A DNA stretch of 8,943 nucleotides from JAKPCT01 sp029553165 (lineage in GTDB: Bacteria; Bacillota; UBA4882; UBA8346). The notes beneath the pieces were generated by a model. The model was not told where the DNA came from. It saw nothing but the letters and a program-made list of their open reading frames with translations, and searched no databases. Positions within the stretch are counted from its first letter, which is position 1. Each line of letters begins with the position of its first letter. The position numbers were made by a program, and so were the translations under genes. The stretch lies in contig DAORZT010000081.1 of assembly GCA_035359995.1 (NCBI GenBank), positions 1 through 8,943 on the forward strand, in the 5' to 3' direction. Positions 7,528 through 8,943 of this stretch are shown in pieces.

Positions 7528-7572
7528 AAAGGCTGTTGCAACTACTTTCTAAGTAGGGACAACACCTTTTTT
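7528..7572 (+). terminator. Rho-independent terminator of the efflux operon
   Basis: AAAGG and TGTTG (7528-7532 and 7534-7538, one bulged C between) pair with CAACA and CCTTT (7560-7569). An inner hairpin, CTACTT/AAGTAG with a TCT loop (7542-7556), sits on top. The stem runs into a six-T tract (7567-7572). It lies 62 nt after the stop of the TolC-like gene. Confidence 0.85.
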
Positions 7573-7621
7573 ATTTATATTAGCAGCTAAAACAGAAATA
7601 CAACCAAAAGAAGACAACAGA

Positions 7622-7650
7622 TTGCCAAAAATTAGATATTAGGTTACAAT
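7622..7650 (+). promoter_or_regulatory. Sigma-A-type promoter for the downstream small-gene unit
   Basis: TTGCCA (7622-7627) and TACAAT (7645-7650) are separated by exactly 17 nt, each with one mismatch to consensus. It lies after the efflux terminator and 58 nt before the ATG at 7709, so the 3' genes form an independent transcription unit. No GTGAA-N15-TTCAC operator is present here, so the TetR protein is not expected to control it. Confidence 0.7.
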
Positions 7651-7708
7651 CGTATCAGAAAAAAGTAACAAGGGAAAGAACTGACTTCAGTGTTTTAGGG
7701 GTTTATCA

Positions 7709-8206
7709 ATGATCGACATTAATCAAAAATATTTTCTGATGAGTTTTCGCTTTAATAAAACTACTCCTGAAGCTTTTGGACTGATACCCAGCGATAATAA
7801 TGACAAAATTTATCTTGATTCGAAGGATAATTCCAGATGGATCAAGATGGGATTATATGATTTTGGTTGGGGTAGCGAGACCGGGTTTGTCAGATTGCCG
7901 AAACTCGGTTTTAACGGGCTCTGGTACTTGCTTACAAATTCAACTGTTGAAGAGAATCGCTATGGAGCTGCCGCCTTGATTTTAAGCGAACACTCCGCTG
8001 AACTCCTTGCTTATCTTACGGAATTGTTTAATAGTGGCGAACTGATTAATGATTCCTTAAGAAGAGCATTGGAAATCTTAAAGTTGGAAGAGCCGATTAA
8101 TCGCAGCCGGATTGTTGGCAAAAAACCGCACGAGATTGAAGCTGATTTTCAGAGGTGGAACTGGATCAGTGAGCAAGTATTAAAAATTAAATCCACCAAA
8201 ACATAA
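7709..8206 (+). CDS. Hypothetical soluble protein, possibly immunity-like
   Basis: Predicted 165-aa cytoplasmic protein with no signal peptide or membrane segment. The first half is rich in aromatic residues and glycine (MGLYDFGWGSETGFVRLP, about residues 47-64, then GLWYLLTNS at 70-78). The second half is mostly helical and charged (ENRYGAAALILSEHSAELLA onward). It starts at ATG 7709, with AGGGG (7697-7701) 7 nt upstream and a good promoter at 7622-7650. I do not recognise the family. Size, composition and position at the head of a string of small unrelated soluble genes are reminiscent of immunity proteins or their orphan copies, but no toxin lies in the window and this is only a suggestion. 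The flank is visibly more AT-rich than the efflux genes, which fits accessory DNA. Confidence 0.75.
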   Translation: MIDINQKYFLMSFRFNKTTPEAFGLIPSDNNDKIYLDSKDNSRWIKMGLYDFGWGSETGFVRLPKLGFNGLWYLLTNSTVEENRYGAAALILSEHSAELLAYLTELFNSGELINDSLRRALEILKLEEPINRSRIVGKKPHEIEADFQRWNWISEQVLKIKSTKT

Positions 8207-8256
8207 ATGATGTTGGTTTGGATTTTGGATCTTTAAGAAGTATTGTAGGTGCTTTG

Positions 8257-8571
8257 ATGAGTAAAATTCAAGAAATACTTGATTTATTAAAAAGAAAAAA
8301 ATGCTGGGCAGTATTAGCCGGATATCCTAATGCTTCTATAATTTATTTGCACTTTGGAGCAAAAATCAGACGTGAAAAGATAATTAACAATGATCAACAT
8401 CAGTATGGTTTGCAAGAGTATCAAGGCGAGTACTGGTTGGGTATTTATTGTGACTGGCGGTTACAACAAGGAAATAAACCGATTACGGGCTCTTGCGAAC
8501 GCCAATTTACAAAAGCGAAAAATTACTTAAAAATGAAACTTTTAAAGGGTGAAAAAGATTATGTTATTTAG
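8257..8571 (+). CDS. Hypothetical small soluble protein, possibly immunity-like
   Basis: Predicted 104-aa protein with no membrane segment: a short N-terminal helix (MSKIQEILDLLKRKK), then a probably beta-rich middle with YPNASIIYLHFGAKIRR and EYWLGIYCDWRLQ (about residues 63-75), and a basic helical end. I chose ATG 8257 because AGGTG (8247-8251) sits 5 nt before it; an in-frame TTG at 8218 would add 13 residues but has no evident ribosome site. The paired 'YWLxIYCDWRL' and 'SIIYLHFGxKI' stretches loosely recall small proteins in contact-dependent-inhibition and Rhs immunity neighbourhoods; this is recall and unverified. The gene follows the 165-aa protein by 50 nt and overlaps the next gene's ATG by 11 nt, so the three are probably co-transcribed. 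Confidence 0.65.
   Translation: MSKIQEILDLLKRKKCWAVLAGYPNASIIYLHFGAKIRREKIINNDQHQYGLQEYQGEYWLGIYCDWRLQQGNKPITGSCERQFTKAKNYLKMKLLKGEKDYVI
8544..8551 (+). promoter_or_regulatory. Ribosome binding site pointing to the displaced ATG at 8561
   Basis: AAAGGGTG ends 9 nt before ATG 8561. That ATG opens only a 10-codon frame (stop at 8591-8593), whereas the long reading frame behind it is shifted by one base. The site therefore marks where the start of the third small gene was or still is, and supports the view that one base was gained or lost near the start. Confidence 0.5.
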
Positions 8572-8918
8572 ATATTATTCGCTGCGAAAATGAGCTTGCA
8601 GAATGCTCATTATTAGCGTTTATAAAAGGATTTTATGAAAATGTTACTTGTTATGATCAGACCGGACTAAAATGGAGGATTGTTGAGGTTGAATCACCTT
8701 ATCATAAAAGTTGGATTACCAGTTATTTTGCAAATACAATTTATAATCCGACAATCAAAATTAAGTATAAGTGGAAGAAAGAACAACAATATGCATTTAA
8801 AGAGTTAAAAGAGAAGATCATCAGTCAGCTTGAAGATGATGATGACATCTTAACTCAATTCAATGAAAAAGAGGAATTGATTAATTTAATTAAATCAACT
8901 TTCGCAGGAAACAACTGA
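8561..8918 (+). pseudogene. Small protein gene with an out-of-register start (possibly immunity-like)
   Basis: A reading frame open from 8553 to TGA at 8916-8918 has no ATG, GTG or TTG near its beginning. From 8571 it encodes 115 residues of protein-like sequence (DIIRCENELAECSLLAFIKG first, then WRIVEVESPYHKSWITSYF, YNPTIKIKYKWKK and an acidic DDDDILTQF stretch). An ATG with a good ribosome site lies at 8561 but one base out of frame; removing one base between 8564 and 8570 would give a normal start such as M-L-L-D-I-I-R. Options: a sequencing or assembly indel, a recent frameshift mutation, initiation at ATT (8574 or 8577), or recoding at the junction. The rest of the frame is undamaged, which argues against long-standing decay. 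I loosely associate the 'VESPYHKxW ... YNPxIKxKYKWK' pattern with immunity-like proteins; unverified. Confidence 0.55.
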
Positions 8919-8943
8919 TAGCTTTGCCTTGATATAATCGGGC

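Noticed and set aside
7528..7572. End of an insertion sequence (GGCTGTTGCA-like terminus)
   Set aside because: No transposase, second inverted end or target duplication is visible; the hairpin plus six-T run is fully explained as a terminator.

Overview
The window looks like chromosome from an AT-rich bacterium with an outer membrane, most likely a diderm member of the Firmicutes (Negativicutes, Halanaerobiia or Limnochordia type). The outer membrane is inferred from a complete tripartite RND efflux set: lipoprotein adaptor, inner-membrane pump and TolC-type outer-membrane factor. The Firmicutes-like impression comes from strong purine-rich Shine-Dalgarno sequences, a probable TTG start and consensus-like sigma-A promoters. 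The taxonomic call is inference; no marker gene is present.

Layout. Positions 63-849 hold two small membrane proteins of unknown function. Positions 1005-7572 form a self-contained regulated efflux locus on the + strand. A TetR-family regulator (1080-1673) is followed by the adaptor (1776-2816), the RND pump (2893-5988) and the TolC-like factor (6143-7465), and the locus ends at a rho-independent terminator (7528-7572). A new promoter (7622-7650) then starts a second unit with a 165-aa protein (7709-8206), a ~104-aa protein (8257-8571) and a third small reading frame (to 8918). That third frame has lost its start-codon register. These last genes, and the small protein at 562-849, look to me like immunity-type accessory proteins, but this rests on weak recall.

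How it works together. The same 25-bp imperfect palindrome, GTGAA-N15-TTCAC, lies just downstream of the regulator's own -10 box and again over the -35 box of the adaptor-pump promoter. This predicts autorepression plus repression of the pump by the TetR protein, relieved by an unknown ligand. Adaptor, pump and outer-membrane factor should form a cell-envelope-spanning exporter. Between pump and outer-membrane factor lies an alternating four-arm CGGAA/TTCCG array able to fold in mutually exclusive ways, a possible control point for the last gene.

Most notable points: the shared operator pair; an RND pump whose TM4 double aspartate, TM10 lysine and TM11 threonine positions (AcrB D407/D408/K940/T978) are S/G/N/A; the four-arm intergenic array; and a displaced-start gene at the 3' end.
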